The position numbers were made by a program, and so were the translations under genes. The notes beneath the pieces are model-generated. The model worked only from the letters and a program-made list of their open reading frames with translations, did no database searches and was not told where the DNA came from. A stretch of 64,000 bases of DNA, from positions 830,001 to 894,000 of the forward strand of contig NC_051071.1 of assembly GCF_004664715.2 (NCBI RefSeq), given 5' to 3'. Source of the DNA: Peromyscus leucopus (lineage: Eukaryota; Chordata; Mammalia; Rodentia; Cricetidae). Shown in pieces: positions 44,935 through 57,365 of the stretch; position 1 is the stretch's first letter; every line of letters starts with the position of its first letter.

Positions 44935-45764
44935 CTGTGTTGAAATCAGGACAATGGTTTTCTAGGGTGTAGAGGGCAGGTGGCAGTTGGAGCAAGAAGT
45001 TTCAATAAGCCACCTGCAATGTGTTCTTAAAGATAACCCATGTCTAACAGCAGGGGCACAATACAAAACTGAGCTGCTAACCATCATGGTCTCCTTATAA
45101 GAGTCACACTTAGTCTCTGCTCTCTCTTGCCTCTACCCTTCTGCCAATCTCTGGGTGCTTAGCTCCAGCCAGCCGCTGCCTCTCAGTACTTTCTCTCTGA
45201 GACTTCCTGCGTTAGTCCTGTCCTTCAGGACCTAGCCTGTGAACTAAAGGGACATTGTGAGTTTGGGCCAAAAGTGGCTACCTGGCATAGCTTGCAACAC
45301 GCTCAGATAGACACAGACCCAGTTTGTACCCAGAGCAGGCAGGAGGTGGGGCCAAATGAGAGGTCCTTTGTCTACACCAAGAATCCAGGTATTTTCATGT
45401 TGTTTTAAAGCTACAAAGCCTTGACTCTCCAAAGTCGTTTAAATTTTTTTCCTGTCTGACTGGGGTTTGTTTTATGGTGTAGAGTACTTGAACAGGTTTA
45501 TTGAGTCTAATTTTGGCCCTGAAGTTGATTTACTGTCTGTTCCTGGGTAGTTTCTTCTTTATGTTTTAGCCTTCTCACCTTTGAGGGTCTTAAACTAGAC
45601 AACTTTTAAGAACATTCTTGGCCCTTAAACCCTTCATTCTTTTAACCAAATATAGCAGAGGGAAGTTGGCCTATGGCAAAGGTATAAATAAAGGAGCTAT
45701 TTGAAAAATGTAGTCTAAAGAGCAAGTTACTTCCTTGCTTTCCAGTTTCTTTTTACAAAGGTTG

Positions 45765-45975
45765 TACAAGGGCCAAGAGAGGCTCATGGTCAAGGGTGCT
45801 GGCTGCTCTTGCAGAGGACCGGGTGTGGGGTGAGTCCCTATACCCACATGGTCTAGCTCTAGGGTATCCAACGCCATCTCTGGCCTCTGTGGGCACTGCA
45901 TGCATGTGGCACACAGACACACGGAGGCAAAACGCCCAGAAACATTAAGTAAAATAAATAAAAATATTTTTTTAA
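45765..45975 (+). repeat. B2/B3-type SINE
   Basis: AGAGGCTCATGGTCAAGGGTGCTGGCTGCTCTTGCAGAGG ... CATCTCTGGCCTCTGTGGGCACTGCATGCATG, with tail AGTAAAATAAATAAAAATA. Confidence 0.8.
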
Positions 45976-46059
45976 AATGTTGGGTGTCTGTTATGGAAGC
46001 TTGCACTTTTTGGTATTGTCTTGCATGCTTTTTTAAAAATTAGAATTAAATTTTTTTTG

Positions 46060-46079
46060 GCCTTTTTAAAGACTTACAC

Positions 46080-46132
<53 letters not shown>

Positions 46133-46290
46133 CATGCTGGAATGTTTTCGGAGGTCAGAAGAGGGCATCAGATCCCCTGGATCTGGAGTTGCAGGCAGAT
46201 GTGAGCCTCCTGATGTGGGTGCTGGAAACCAAATTCTGTCTACCGAAAGAACAGCAAGCGCCGTTGAGCATGAGCTGCCTTTCAGTCATT
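46060..46290 (-). repeat. B2/B3-type SINE with (GT)n
   Basis: The (GT)n/(GC)n block 46083-46132 leads into GGTCAGAAGAGGGCATCAGATCCCCTGGATCTGGAGTTGCAGG and GTGGGTGCTGGAAACCAAA. It stands tail-to-tail with the + copy at 45,765-45,975, about 85 bp away. Confidence 0.8.
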
Positions 46291-47787
46291 GCTCCACTCT
46301 CCTCCCCAGCATCACTCCAGCCCTCTGCAAACCCTTTACACTCGTGTTTTGTTTGCATCTTCACTGTATCACATTCCTCCCTTAATGAGTCGTTGGGTGC
46401 AGCTCTGTTTCCTAGAGCATCTGCTCGTCTGTTGTCATATGAAGTCTGCCAACTGTGTGCATTTCCAGGTCCCAATTTATAGCTGAGATTGTATTTGGGA
46501 GACTCTGAAACAAATGGAATTTTGAGAGTACCCTGAGTAGCTATCCTGAGCTCTGTCTAGATGTTGAAAACCTCATATGATCCTAATGCATGTAAGATCA
46601 AATGACTAAGGAGTTCTAAGGAGCAGAACCAGCCCTTCAATGCTAGTTCGTGTGTCTATGTGGTGAGGTGGGAATTCCATGCGCAGTGTTTCTTCTGGCC
46701 TGGTGTCGGTCTATAGAAAGGACACAGTTCTTCCTGCTGTTTAGATAATGACAGGGATTGAAAGTAATGATGGCGATTCTGTCCAAGGGTGATGCTCCTC
46801 ACTGCAACATTTACTCAGGATACATATCTCCTTTTAATTTGAAATTCTTTCATCTGCTCAGTACTCCACATGATTTGCTATGCTGGGGAAGTTTACTTTA
46901 TGAGGTGTCTTTAAAGTCCACTGGATTTTCTCTGTGGTTTTCTTTTCTTTCTTCCTTTTTTAATATTTAGCTTAACTCTAGCCTTCTCAGGCTCATTGCA
47001 ATGAGTACTTTCCATTTGCAGCCACCTTGATTTCTGTGCAGAGAAAGCGATGGGGGTCTCTGTGGAGAGATTGTACAGGGACAGGGGTAGATTTTGACTG
47101 TATTGTCTTTTTGCCCATGTTCACCCATCACCTGAACATACCACGTTGGTTAGGTGCCTTCTGTCCACACAGTGTCTGGGAGATTTCTGGGGCTGCCAGG
47201 AGGGTTTTAAACCATGATGTCACTTCCCTTTTTCTGGAGTTTGATACCTCTGTAATCTCCATATATCCCTCACATAACAGCAGAAGAGTGATTTTTCTCA
47301 GACTGTATGTCTAGGTCTGTGGAGTCACTACCACCCAGAGTTTCCCAGGTTACCTTTTCCATCATTAGGTTCCGGTGTCTGTTATTGTAGTTGGTCCCAG
47401 AAACTTCCTGTGTGTTGACAGGATGTAGATGTCAGTGGTGTTAAGGATAGCTTCCCGTAGTTCTCCAGGAGGAGACTTAAGTTAGATTTCGGCCCTAACA
47501 AGGCTTTTACAGTCAGGTTCTCTCAGCTTCAGTTCCTTGACCTGTGCAAGTGCATTAGGTCTTAGTAATGCCTTAAAAATAAACAAACAACAAGGAGTTT
47601 ATTTGGATTATTTGGAAGATTCAATGCAATTATAAATATAAAGAGTATTTTAAAGTTGTAAAATACTACATTGCCAAAGTTATAAAAGAATGCTGCACTA
47701 AGGATTGAATTCCTCTGCTTTTCTGTACATGCAGTGTCCTAGATGCGGTGTCAGGAAACTTAGCTTAACATTGTTTTACATCCTGAA

Positions 47788-48279
<492 letters not shown>

Positions 48280-48417
48280 GTCGAAACAGGGCTTCTCTGT
48301 GTAGTCCTGGCTGTCTTGGAACTCACTCTATAGGCCTGGTTGGCAGAGAACTCAAGAGATCCGCTTGCCTCTGCCTCCCAAGTGCTGAGGTTAAAGGCGT
48401 GTACCACCACCTGGTTT
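48280..48417 (-). repeat. B1 SINE
   Basis: GTCGAAACAGGGCTTCTCTGTGTAGTCCTGGCTG through AAGTGCTGAGGTTAAAGGCGTGTACCACCACCTGG. Confidence 0.92.
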
Positions 48418-48445
48418 ACAAGCATCTTCTTTTAATGACTGATTC

Positions 48446-48542
48446 CTTCCTTCCTTCCTTCCTTCCTTCCTTCCTTCCTTCCTTCCTTCCTTCCTTCCTC
48501 CCTCCCTCCCTCCTCCCTCCCTCCTTCCCTCCCTCCCTCCCT
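48446..48542. repeat. (TTCC)n and (CTCC)n tract
   Basis: About 14 TTCC units then CTCC/CCCT units, lying directly before the next minus-strand B1 (on its 3'-tail side). Confidence 0.95.
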
Positions 48543-48686
48543 TTTCGAGACAGGGATTCTCTGTGTAGTTTTAGTGCCTGTCCTGGATCTCGCTCTGTAG
48601 ATCAGGCTGGCCTGGAACTCACAGAGATCTGCCTGTCTCTGCCTCCCAAGTGCTAGAATTAAAGGCCTGAGCCACCACTGCCCCTC
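48543..48686 (-). repeat. B1 SINE, cricetid-type
   Basis: TTTTCGAGACAGGGATTCTCTGTGTAGTTTTAGTGCCTGTCCTGGATCTCGCTCTGTAG and the AAGTGCTAGAATTAAAGGCC end. The TTTTAGTGCCTGTCCTGGATCTCG segment is of the form I associate with cricetid B1 copies. Confidence 0.93.
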
Positions 48687-49394
48687 TGATTTATTTCTTG
48701 ATGTTTTGGTTCCTAAGGGACCTTACTGGAGGCTGGGGAAGGCAAAGGTCAGGGCAGTCAAAGGCCAAGGCCAAGAAAGTAGCCACTTGTTGCAACTCAG
48801 TATCCCACTGGTGAGGAGCAAGTGCCAGGGTGAGTCCAGCTCTTGTAACAGGTTTGCTTGAAGCAAGCCATCTTGGAAGGTATACAGTGTCTCAGGCCCA
48901 GCTGTGGGGCCTGTCCCCATTTCTTCACCAACTTCAAATGAACACGTGTGAATCTAATGTTGCAACAGGAGAACACAGAGGCTCACAAACTCAGCAGTGG
49001 GCTTCAAAGGTTCCTGTTTAAAAATGCAAATATTAACACACACCATCCTGTGTGGCATCAACAGACACACAGAATTTCTATGGTGTGTGGAAGCACAGTC
49101 CTGGCGCTCAGTACTGGGACCAGTCATTCAGACAGGAAGAACCAGGCTCAGTCCAGCAGGAGAGCAGACCTGGACTCCAGCAGAGCACGGCCAGCATTCC
49201 CTATGGGGATTGATGCTTCAATTTCCCAGGAACACTGGTAATGCTGGACTTACAGGGTAAAGGAAAGGCAGTGTATTATGGGAAACTTAAAGTTTGTAAT
49301 GTTCTAGGCAAATCAGAATTCCAGAAATCTGTGACGATAGGAAAGACTGAGATTTGTTGTTCTGGGTGGAATATAGCCATTCCTCCCTTTTGTG

Positions 49395-49404
49395 GTGTGT
49401 GTGT

Positions 49405-49442
<38 letters not shown>

Positions 49443-49515
49443 CTGCCTGAAGCTGAACCCAGGACGTTGGGCTTGCTAGGCAAGTGCTTTGCTGCTAAAT
49501 GAACTCCTAGCCCCC
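49395..49515 (-). repeat. (GT)n plus SINE end
   Basis: About 20 GT dinucleotides with one TATG break, then AAGCTGAACCCAGGACGTTGGGCTTGCTAGGCAAGTGC, the end of a B3/B4-type SINE. Confidence 0.7.
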
Positions 49516-49798
49516 AGCCCTGCCTCTAGCTTTAAGGAAGTTACTGAATCCCACACTGCTGGATGCTCTAGTTATTTCACAACTGATATCACTGCATTAG
49601 TTTCCTATTGCTGCTCTGACTTCCACACAGTTAACCGCGTCAGCTAACACACACAGTCTCACACTGCTCCTGCAGAAGTTGGCAGGGTCGCGCTGCTCAG
49701 CCCCACAAGAGTTGCTGGAGCTCAGTGTATTGTTGGCCGTTAGGTGTTTCTGGCAACCATAGGAGTAGGTTCCCATTTCTCCCCCCAGCTCTGAAAAG

Positions 49799-49898
49799 CC
49801 CTTCCTTCCTTCCTTCCTTCCTTCCTTCCTTCCTTCCTTCCTTCCTTCCTTCCTTCCTTCCTTCCTTCTCTCCTTCCTTCCTTCCTCCCTTCCTTCCC
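49799..49898. repeat. (CCTT)n microsatellite
   Basis: About 23 nearly perfect CCTT tetranucleotides with slight interruptions at the 3' end. Confidence 0.95.
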
Positions 49899-50253
49899 AC
49901 ATGTGACCTTCAGATCAGACTGTGGCTTCCTGTCAAAGATGTGTGATATTCCTTATGCACATTGGTCTTCTACCCAGAGAAAGTTCCAAAGTCGATTTGA
50001 AGGCTGATGTGTTTAGATTGACCACCTAGATAATCCAGGAAGAGTCAGTTTGCCATGTATTGTGACAGTCACAGTTTCCAGGGCTTGGGAATGGATGTCT
50101 GTAGCAGTTAGACCACTGAAGTCACCTGGTCCTCTGACTGAAGCAGCCTGTGAGATTGCTTTGTTACTCTCCATTCACAGACATGTAAACTGAGGCACCT
50201 ACACTTTAAACAAATTGTCAAGGACACAGAGATTCCATTGTGTTTGTATGTAT

Positions 50254-50254
<1 letters not shown>

Positions 50255-50305
<51 letters not shown>

Positions 50306-50435
50306 ACACGTGCGCACACATGCTCAAATGTGTAAGTAAGAGGACAACTTTCCAGAGTTGGTTTGCCCTTCCCATGCTGGGATCTGAGGATCAAACTTGG
50401 GTTGTCAGGCTTTTGTGGCAAGTCTTTTTTACCCT
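50255..50435 (-). repeat. (GT)n plus B3/B4-type SINE fragment
   Basis: (GT)n 50255-50302, then GAGGACAACTTTCCAGAGTTGG and GGATCAAACTTGGGTTGTCAGGC. Confidence 0.65.
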
Positions 50436-50530
50436 GAAGGCAGAGGCAGGATGTCGTGAGTTCCAGGCCCCCTGGGCTACATTGAGAGTTTGAGGCCAGG
50501 TTGCATAGGGAGACCCTGTTTGGAAAACAA
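50436..50530 (+). repeat. B1/B4-related SINE fragment
   Basis: GGCAGAGGCAGGATGTCGTGAGTTCCAGGCC ... GGGAGACCCTGTTTGGAAAACAAAG. Confidence 0.6.
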
Positions 50531-51039
50531 AGACATATTGTTCTGACTTTCTGTGGAGGTTTACAGTATCCGAGCTAGATCAGCCATGTTCAGCTTGGGT
50601 TTGTTTTGGAGCACTGATGTGGCCTGCTGAGATTCGAGTTTTGCCAAGAAGTCCTTAGAGAGATTGATTCTGTTGGAAGAAACACTCAGGTGGGGAATTT
50701 GGGAAGTTGCCTTCTTGAGGTTTAGATGGAGGATCCCTTGTTTCTGGAATGGACTCAGCTTAGTCAGCTCAGCTGTCGGTCACACTCCAAGGGTCGGCAC
50801 ATCCGCTGTTTCAAGGTGGAAGGGAAGCCCGGTAAATAATGCCTGGGTCTCCTTAATGGGAGCCAGTGTGTCTCTGGTCAAGGGGGCACTCGAGAGGACC
50901 ACCAAGTGTAAGACCAAGCATGGCCCTTTTGATTGTTCCTCATTTATCCAGTTCCTTGCCCACTCCCGTCTCTGTGTAGTAAAGGACAGCTCTGCTCTGA
51001 AAGGAATTTTAGGAGGAACCAGAATCAACCGGAATCTGG

Positions 51040-51132
51040 GCTGGCGTGTAGCTCAGCAGTACAATGCTTGCCTAGGGTACACGATGCCCTGGGTCTCACC
51101 CTCACCTCTGTAAGAAAAAAAAAAAAAAGAAT
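51040..51132 (+). repeat. ID element (BC1-type SINE)
   Basis: GCTGGCGTGTAGCTCAGCAGTACAATGCTTGCCTAGG with tRNA-Ala-like box A/B spacing, ending in an A-rich tail. Confidence 0.85.
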
Positions 51133-51513
51133 AGCAATAATAAAAAGAGCCCAGAACCTTTAATTTTAAGATAGAGCCCAAGCTTCATGGACAGAGGAAT
51201 GCCCTGAACTCCTGTGCGGATGTTTTGTGTGTGGGCGTGCGTTTCCTGGGAGAGGATTTACAGCTTTCCACATGTCTTCAAAGAGGCTGGGCTCCCTAAA
51301 GTTTAGGAATGCACACTTAGTACTATCATCTTGTCGGTCAAGTCTCAGATTTTTGTTTAAACATCAAATACCCATTTTAAACACAGTTACACAAGCGCAC
51401 AGTTTTAAGAGTCAAAAGTTCTTCAAAGCTTAAAACAAAAACATCTCAGTCAACCCTACCCTTGTCCACCCCAGCTCCGATCCCTAGGGGCTATCGCTTT
51501 GAATGTTTTAGCA

Positions 51514-51640
51514 GAGCAGGGGAGGGAGAGAGAGGAGAGGGGAGAAGGGAGAGAGAAGAGGAGAAGAAGGGGGACAGCGGAGAGAGGAGAGGGAGGAGAG
51601 AAGCAGGAAGTAGGAGCAGGGAGAGAGAGGGAGAGCATGT
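51514..51640. repeat. Purine-only tract (GA/GGA-rich)
   Basis: About 125 bp of nearly unbroken purines on the + strand (GAGAGGGAGAGAG, GAAGAAGGGGG types). A long polypurine run of this kind can form triplex (H-)DNA. Confidence 0.9.
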
Positions 51641-52540
51641 GAGAATGTGACTGTGGAAGGGGAGGGCTGGGGTTACCCCCTATGTCCCCAACCCCCATGC
51701 CTACTTCTTTGCCCCCCATCCTCCTAAGTATAGCTCTATGGAGTAAGAAATCCGGACTCGGGTCTTGTTTTGGTTCTTGGTTCTGAGCGGTGGAGGTGAT
51801 AGGAACATCTTCTTCTAATACCCCATCTCAGTGCCCGGAGCATCCAAGACCCTTGGCATTCCTGGAGCAATAGGATTGCATAACAGTGAGATTGGCGGCT
51901 TCAGGCTCAGGGCTGGCTGCCAGGAACCTCAGGGCAGGATGAGGGTGGAGAATCTCAGCCCCACCCCAGCCTCTGGGGAGCATGGGGCTAGAGGCTGAGC
52001 TACCCAGCAACGACCAGTGCTGTAACTAGTCAGCCTCCATGATGGAACCTCTACAAATGCCCCAAACAATGGACTTGCCAAGCTCGAGCTCACCTGCTGT
52101 AGATGTCTGGGGATAACAGGGAGACAGCTGTGCCCAAGGAGTCCTTGGAGCACTGTGAATTCCTTTTTAGGAAGGTCTTCTCAACTTTTTCTCTAGATCC
52201 TTGTATGAAATGTTTATCTAGGGGGAAGATATGTGGTATATGTGTACACATGTACACGCACAGGCACATGCACAGGCATATACACACATACCATCCTGGC
52301 TTCAAAGATATAGTCAGATTCCTTAAAAGCTACTTTATTTTTTATTTGCATGTAAAATGTCTGCATTTTAAATTTTTATGTGTCAGCCTTAGTATGGTCC
52401 CCTCCTCAGTGCAACTCCTTTGGTGACTTTTGTTGTTGTTACAAAGACGTCTGTGAAGTGTGTGACTTGGAAGGGTTCTTCCTGATGTGTCTATAAACTG
52501 GGATTCAGTGATGCTGGAAGCAGAACACAGTGTTCTGTGG

Positions 52541-52715
52541 GGCTGGAGAGATGGCTTAGTGGTGAAGAGCACTTGCTGCTCCTGCGGAGGATGGGGTTCA
52601 GTTCCCAGCACACACATGCCACAGCTTGCAGCCCTCTGTAACTCTGCTTCTAGGGGACCCAATATCCTCTTCTGGCCCCTGCCAGTACCAGGCACAAACA
52701 TGACACACAGACAAA
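52541..52715 (+). repeat. B2-type SINE
   Basis: GGGGCTGGAGAGATGGCTTAGTGGTGAAGAGCACTTGCTGC through CCTCTTCTGGCCCCTGCCAGTACCAGGCACAAACATGACACAC. Confidence 0.9.
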
Positions 52716-52724
52716 CAATGCGGG

Positions 52725-53335
52725 CAGTTTTAGTACTTTTCGTTGCTGTGATAAAGCGCCACGAACAAGGCAACTTATAGAACAGTGGCTCTCAATCTTC
52801 CTAATGCTGCGACCCTTTAATACAGTCCCTCGTGTTGTGGTGACCTCAACCATAAAATTATTTTCATTGCTACTTCATAACTGCAATGTTGCCACTGTTA
52901 TGAATCCTGATGTAAATGTCTGATTAGGCAAGATACCTGATATGTGACCCCTGTGAAAGGAGCATTCAACCCAAAGGGGTCATGACCCACAGGTTGAGAA
53001 CCAATGTTATAGACGACAGTGTTTGTTTGGACTTAAGGTTCCAGAGGGATAAGAAACCGTTATAGTAGGGAACTGTGGCAATAAGTGGCAGGGATGGTGG
53101 CTGGAGTAGGAGGCTGACAGCTCACGTCTTCAACTGCAAGTGTGAAGTAGAGTGTGAACTGGAAGAGGCATGAGCCTTTAGATCTCAAAACCCACTTTCA
53201 GTGACATACTTCCTCCAGCAAGGCTCTTCCACTTAATGATCCCAAACAGTGCCGCCAACTGAGGACCAGGTGTTCAAATGCCCAAGACCATTGCAGGGGA
53301 CATTTCTCATTCAAATTACTACACAGGTAAAATGC
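52725..53335 (+). repeat. Rodent interspersed repeat split by a URR1-like element
   Basis: The left part (TACTTTTCGTTGCTGTGATAAAGCGCCACGAACAAGG) and right part (GGAAGAGGCATGAGCC ... CACTTTCAGTGACATACTTCCTCCAGCAAGG ... TTCAAATTACTACACA) form one repeat of the same broad kind as at 61.25 kb. The hAT element lies between them. Confidence 0.75.
52783..53006 (+). mobile_element. URR1-like non-autonomous hAT-Charlie element
   Basis: 224 bp, beginning CAGTGGCTCTCAATCTTCCTAATGCTGCGACCC and ending GACCCACAGGTTGAGAACCAATG, with terminal inverted repeats (CAGTGGCTCTCAA versus TTGAGAACCAATG). It is flanked by TTATAGAA (52775-52782) and TTATAGAC (53007-53014), 7 of 8 identical: the 8-bp hAT target duplication. 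No coding capacity. It is better preserved than the copy at 39783. Confidence 0.92.
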
Positions 53336-53455
53336 TCATACACATAAAAATGAAAAGAAAATAGTTTAAAGAAGAACATAGACACTCTGACACAGCGGAA
53401 TTATGAGAAGGCAATTGTGTGGCCGATAGTGATGTTGGTTTGTGACTAACTTCCT

Positions 53456-53592
53456 TTTTTGTTCGAGTCAGGGTCTTGTAGAACCCAGGTTGACCTCTAG
53501 CTTATAATGTAGCCCAAGCTGGCCTTATTCCGGATATTCCTGTCTCTACTTCCCAAGTAGGGGTGTAGAGGGCATGCACCACCCTGCCAGGC
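53456..53592 (-). repeat. B1-related SINE, diverged
   Basis: TTTTGTTCGAGTCAGGGTCTTGTAGAACCCAGG ... GCCCAAGCTGGCCTTATTCC ... GGCATGCACCACCCTGCCAGGC. Confidence 0.7.
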
Positions 53593-53749
53593 TGACATTT
53601 CATTTATCTCTGACTCCAAATCTTATCAGACATTTATCATTGATTGGCTGTTGTATGCCATCAGATAATAAAGGGATCAGTGTCTTGTTCACTTACAGGT
53701 ACATTATTTATTTGTTTTACTATTTTAGGCATTATTGAAAGGAGGGAAC

Positions 53750-54035
53750 TGGCTCTTGTGTTCTCCCCCATGCTAGTGATGATGAATCCCTAACGCCAGT
53801 GTAGCGAATTACTACAGTTACTAGCAGGTGGGGGCTGTGCTAATCAAGGGCTAGATGAGATGGGGAGGCGCTTCTGATGAGGTCAGTTCCCTGATGGGAA
53901 GAGACCCAAGAGAGCATTCTTTGCCTCCATACATCCAGGCTTCCAGATGCTGAGAAATATATTTCTGTTGTTCAGCCACCCAGAGTGTGAGATTTTGTTA
54001 TGGCAGCTGGTAGACAGATATAGACACGGTTCTAG
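53750..54035 (+). repeat. MLT1-type MaLR LTR
   Basis: The 3' end GAGAAATATATTTCTGTTGTTCAGCCACCCAGAGTGTGAGATTTTGTTATGGCAGC matches the conserved MLT1 LTR end. The 5' half is diverged. It is an old endogenous retrovirus-like solo LTR fragment without coding sequence. Confidence 0.7.
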
Positions 54036-54175
54036 AATATTGATAGTGCCCCCAAAATAGATACAGCTTTACATTCTTTTGTCTATAAAGATGGCAGAGT
54101 GAAACCAGGCTCTGTGCATCAGACAGCTTCCTGTCTTCTCTTTTCCTATTGATGATCTACAGCTAAGTCATACGT

Positions 54176-54176
54176 G

Positions 54177-54228
<52 letters not shown>
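54176..54228. repeat. (GT)n microsatellite
   Basis: About 26 GT units. Confidence 0.95.
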
Positions 54229-54230
<2 letters not shown>

Positions 54231-55217
54231 CATCCCTCAGTCTTTTCCACTGTTAAGGTGCAGGGTAGAGTTGCAAGCCTGCTTCAAGGCTCATAATCTG
54301 GGTGTAGACTCCAAGTTAGCATTCAGCTTCTTAGTCACCATCATCAACTCATAATCAAGCCAGTAGCTTTAACCTTTTCCTAAAGCACTTAGTGGCTCGT
54401 GCTTTTCGGTGCCCCTGTCCTGGCATGTGCTGCTTCTGCCCTTTCATCCTTTACCACCGTTCATGCCTTTACCACCGTTCAGCATTGCTCTGTAATGTCA
54501 CAGTCAGAGCTGCCTCTGAGCACTCCGCGTCCTTAAGCCTTCAACTGTGCGTCTTTGGACAGCACTTACCCGTGAGCTTGACTAGTGTAGCGCTTCTGCC
54601 TGTGAGGCAGTATTAGATTCTGTCGTTATGATACAGCACTGACTCTTGTGTCAAATGCCTTGACTCTGAACAGCGCAGCAGCAGTCTCGAGGCCTTGGCT
54701 GCTCTGGAATCCTTGCCACTTCCTTTTGAATGCATCCAGGAGGCTACGTTCAGCTGAGCATCCGTAGAAGAGTGTTCATTCATTGTGTTACTGTAGAGTT
54801 GCATGGTCTCCCTGGACCATCCCTGGAAAGGTCATTCCCATTCTTCTGGAATAACAGGCTGTGCTGTGCTGTTCGTAGTTCTCATGAATTAATGGCTATT
54901 ATGTCTGTGGATTGAATTCCTAGGGTGGAATCCAAGAATGCACACATGCACAATTTTGATTGGCATGGGCAGTTTCCCTTTATCAGGTTCTATTTTATTC
55001 TCAGAATGTGGGACTGCCTGTTTCCTATCCCTTGACCAAATATTTTATTCTCTGCTATGTTATAGGTGGAAAATTAGAGAATACAATGATTTTCTGGGTC
55101 TTGTAGTGTGTTTTAGACTAGGACCTGAATTTGTCTTATAATTTCAGAACTTGTTTGCCTCCTGAATGCTGCTGTGAAACGGATATGTTGCCCTGATAGG
55201 TCAATAACTGGTGAATT

Positions 55218-55220
<3 letters not shown>

Positions 55221-55281
<61 letters not shown>

Positions 55282-55490
55282 CGCGTGCGCGCGTACATGT
55301 GGAGATCAGAGGTCAACCCCAGGTGTTTCTTAGAAGCCTTTCAATTTATCTTTGGAGACCAGGTCTCACATTGAACTTGGAGCCCACTGATTTGGCCAGT
55401 CTGTCTGGCCTTCGAGCCCTAAGGATCAGCCTGTCTCTACCACCGTGCGCTGGGATTTTAAGAGTGTGCCATCACCTGGCTCTTGATGTT
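55221..55490 (-). repeat. (GT)n/(GC)n tract plus B3/B4-type SINE
   Basis: (GT)n then GCGCGTGTGTGCGCGTGCGCGCG at 55221-55293. This leads into GGAGATCAGAGGTCAACCCCAGG, GACCAGGTCTCACATTGAACTTGGAG and CGCTGGGATTTTAAGAGTGTGCCATCACC. Confidence 0.75.
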
Positions 55491-56749
55491 GTTGCTGGAG
55501 ATGGAGCTGTGTGTCCTGTCCTCCTGCTTTCATGGTTACTGAATGAGCTGTTTCCCATCTTCTCTTCTAGGGTGCAAACATTTTTTTTTTTCTGGAAGGG
55601 AATTTCAGATTTAGAGAATTAAAAAAAAAAAAAACCCATTAGGTACAGACTTGAAAATGCACGTCTGATAACTAGACAGTAGGCTGGGATACCTGTCAGT
55701 GCAGGCGGACCAGTGCCTGGGGCTCCCCAGCTCCGAGAAGTCTTTCTAAAACATTGGGATTTACTCTGCCTCTACTAGTGGCCACTGCTTGCCCTGCAGG
55801 CTTCAAGGGGGAGCCCCTGTATGAAATGCATGACATCAGTTTTTGCTACTGAATATTTACAGTAGCTGGAGCCTCCTCCGTGGGTCACTTTTGTGCTGTG
55901 GTTGCCTGGAGGAAATTGTCTGAGGCTCTCCTATCCAAACCACATAGCCTATGTCAAGGTGTTGCTGATTTTTGCACACTGTCAAAGAGGTGGCCTAGGT
56001 AGGTGAAGTTAGTTGTGAGGAAGCCCTGCCATGGTAGGATGGGTGATTGCTGATCAAGGGGTCATGGACGGGTATTGTGAAGGCAGTTGTCCCTCAACCC
56101 ACTCTCTCTCCTTCCAAACCATCTCTTCCCATGCTTTAAAAAACACTTTTTCCCCCTTGAATTAAAATCAAACAACCATTTGGCTGTTTTGTATGCTCTT
56201 CTTTGCTGATTATCTGAACAGAAAGTGTGGAAGCTTCTGTGTGGCTCCAGTTAAGACACTGACTGCTCTCAGACACTGACATGATCACCCTGCCTTGTCG
56301 TCCTCTCTGCCAGGCTTCCAGTCCACCTGAGGCAAGTGGCATTTATCCTGATAGCAATGAGGCAGTATACCCTTGTGGTTAAAGGAGCTTCCCAGCCCCA
56401 TGGTCAGCAAGTAGCACAGTAGACGAAACAAAGAAGAGTGGAATCTGAAAGGTCCTGATCCCAAATGGACTCTTTCACCCATGCAGGCGGGGCTTGACTG
56501 ACTGTGAGGTACCAGCATTTGGAGGCAGGCTGGAGTGAAATATGCACATCACACCTGACAGGAGAGCATTGCATACTGGTCACTGCCTCCCTCTGACCTT
56601 TTCTTCTTTGATGTTGACACCAAGCCACTCTATCTTCAGAGAGTGTGAAGCACCTGACCGAATGCTCAGGGTTCAGCTGCACAGTGTGTAATGCAGAGAC
56701 ACAACCTTCTGGAAGCAGCTCATGGTGATGACTTCTGTGGATTAAGTGG

Positions 56750-57365
56750 GAAATTAAACCCTAATAAATACACATGCTTATTAAGAGAATACAAGGGCAG
56801 ATATATCCTGGGGGAAAAAGATGCAAATAATATATTGAATAGAGGATTAGTGTATCTAGTACATAAAGAATCCCCAAAATTCAACTGTGAAACAAACCAT
56901 TCAACTAGAAAATGTAAAAAAATAAAAACAAGAAATGGAGAGATGGTTCACCAAAGAGGATGTGCAGGTAACCAATAAGCACACAAAAGACAACCATCAT
57001 GGGCTGGGGATGTGTCTCAGTGGGAGAGTCCTTGCCTAATATGTGTGAGGTTCTGGGTTTAAAACTGCAGAAAAACAAAACCCACAACAACAATAACAAA
57101 ACCCTCCACAGTTAGACATCACTAAAATAAAAAAATAGTAATGGTAAATGCTGTGTGAAGTTGGGTCACAGGTGCTGGTGGGAAAGGAAAGTGGGGGTGG
57201 CCCTCCAGAGACATGTTGACAGTCTCTTAGAAAGCTAAATCGGGAGCTGTGTGAATGGGCAGCTGCACTTGAGGCCGTTTATCTCAGAGAAAAGAAGACA
57301 TGGTCACTCAAAACCTGCTCATGTATATGCATGTAGTTTTATGCTGGAAGCATCAGGATGCCATT
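56750..57365 (+). repeat. Old L1 ORF2 relic, split by an ID element
   Basis: Short stretches follow the L1 ORF2 order: TCTAGTACATAAAGAATCCCC, CAACTAGAAAATG, CACCAAAGAGGATGTGCAGG, then after the ID GTGCTGGTGGGAAAGGAAAG, CAGTCTCTTAGAAAGCTAAAT and GAAGACATGGTCACTCAAAACCTGCTCATG. The frame is broken throughout and no functional protein remains. Confidence 0.6.
57001..57085 (+). repeat. ID element (BC1-type SINE)
   Basis: GGGCTGGGGATGTGTCTCAGTGGGAGAGTCCTTGCCTAATATGTGTGAGGTTCTGGGTTTAAAAC, then an A-rich tail. It interrupts the L1 relic. Confidence 0.85.

Noticed and set aside
56691..56978. 95-codon Lys/Asn-rich frame
   Set aside because: Matches a decayed L1 ORF2 region, with the relic continuing beyond an inserted ID element.
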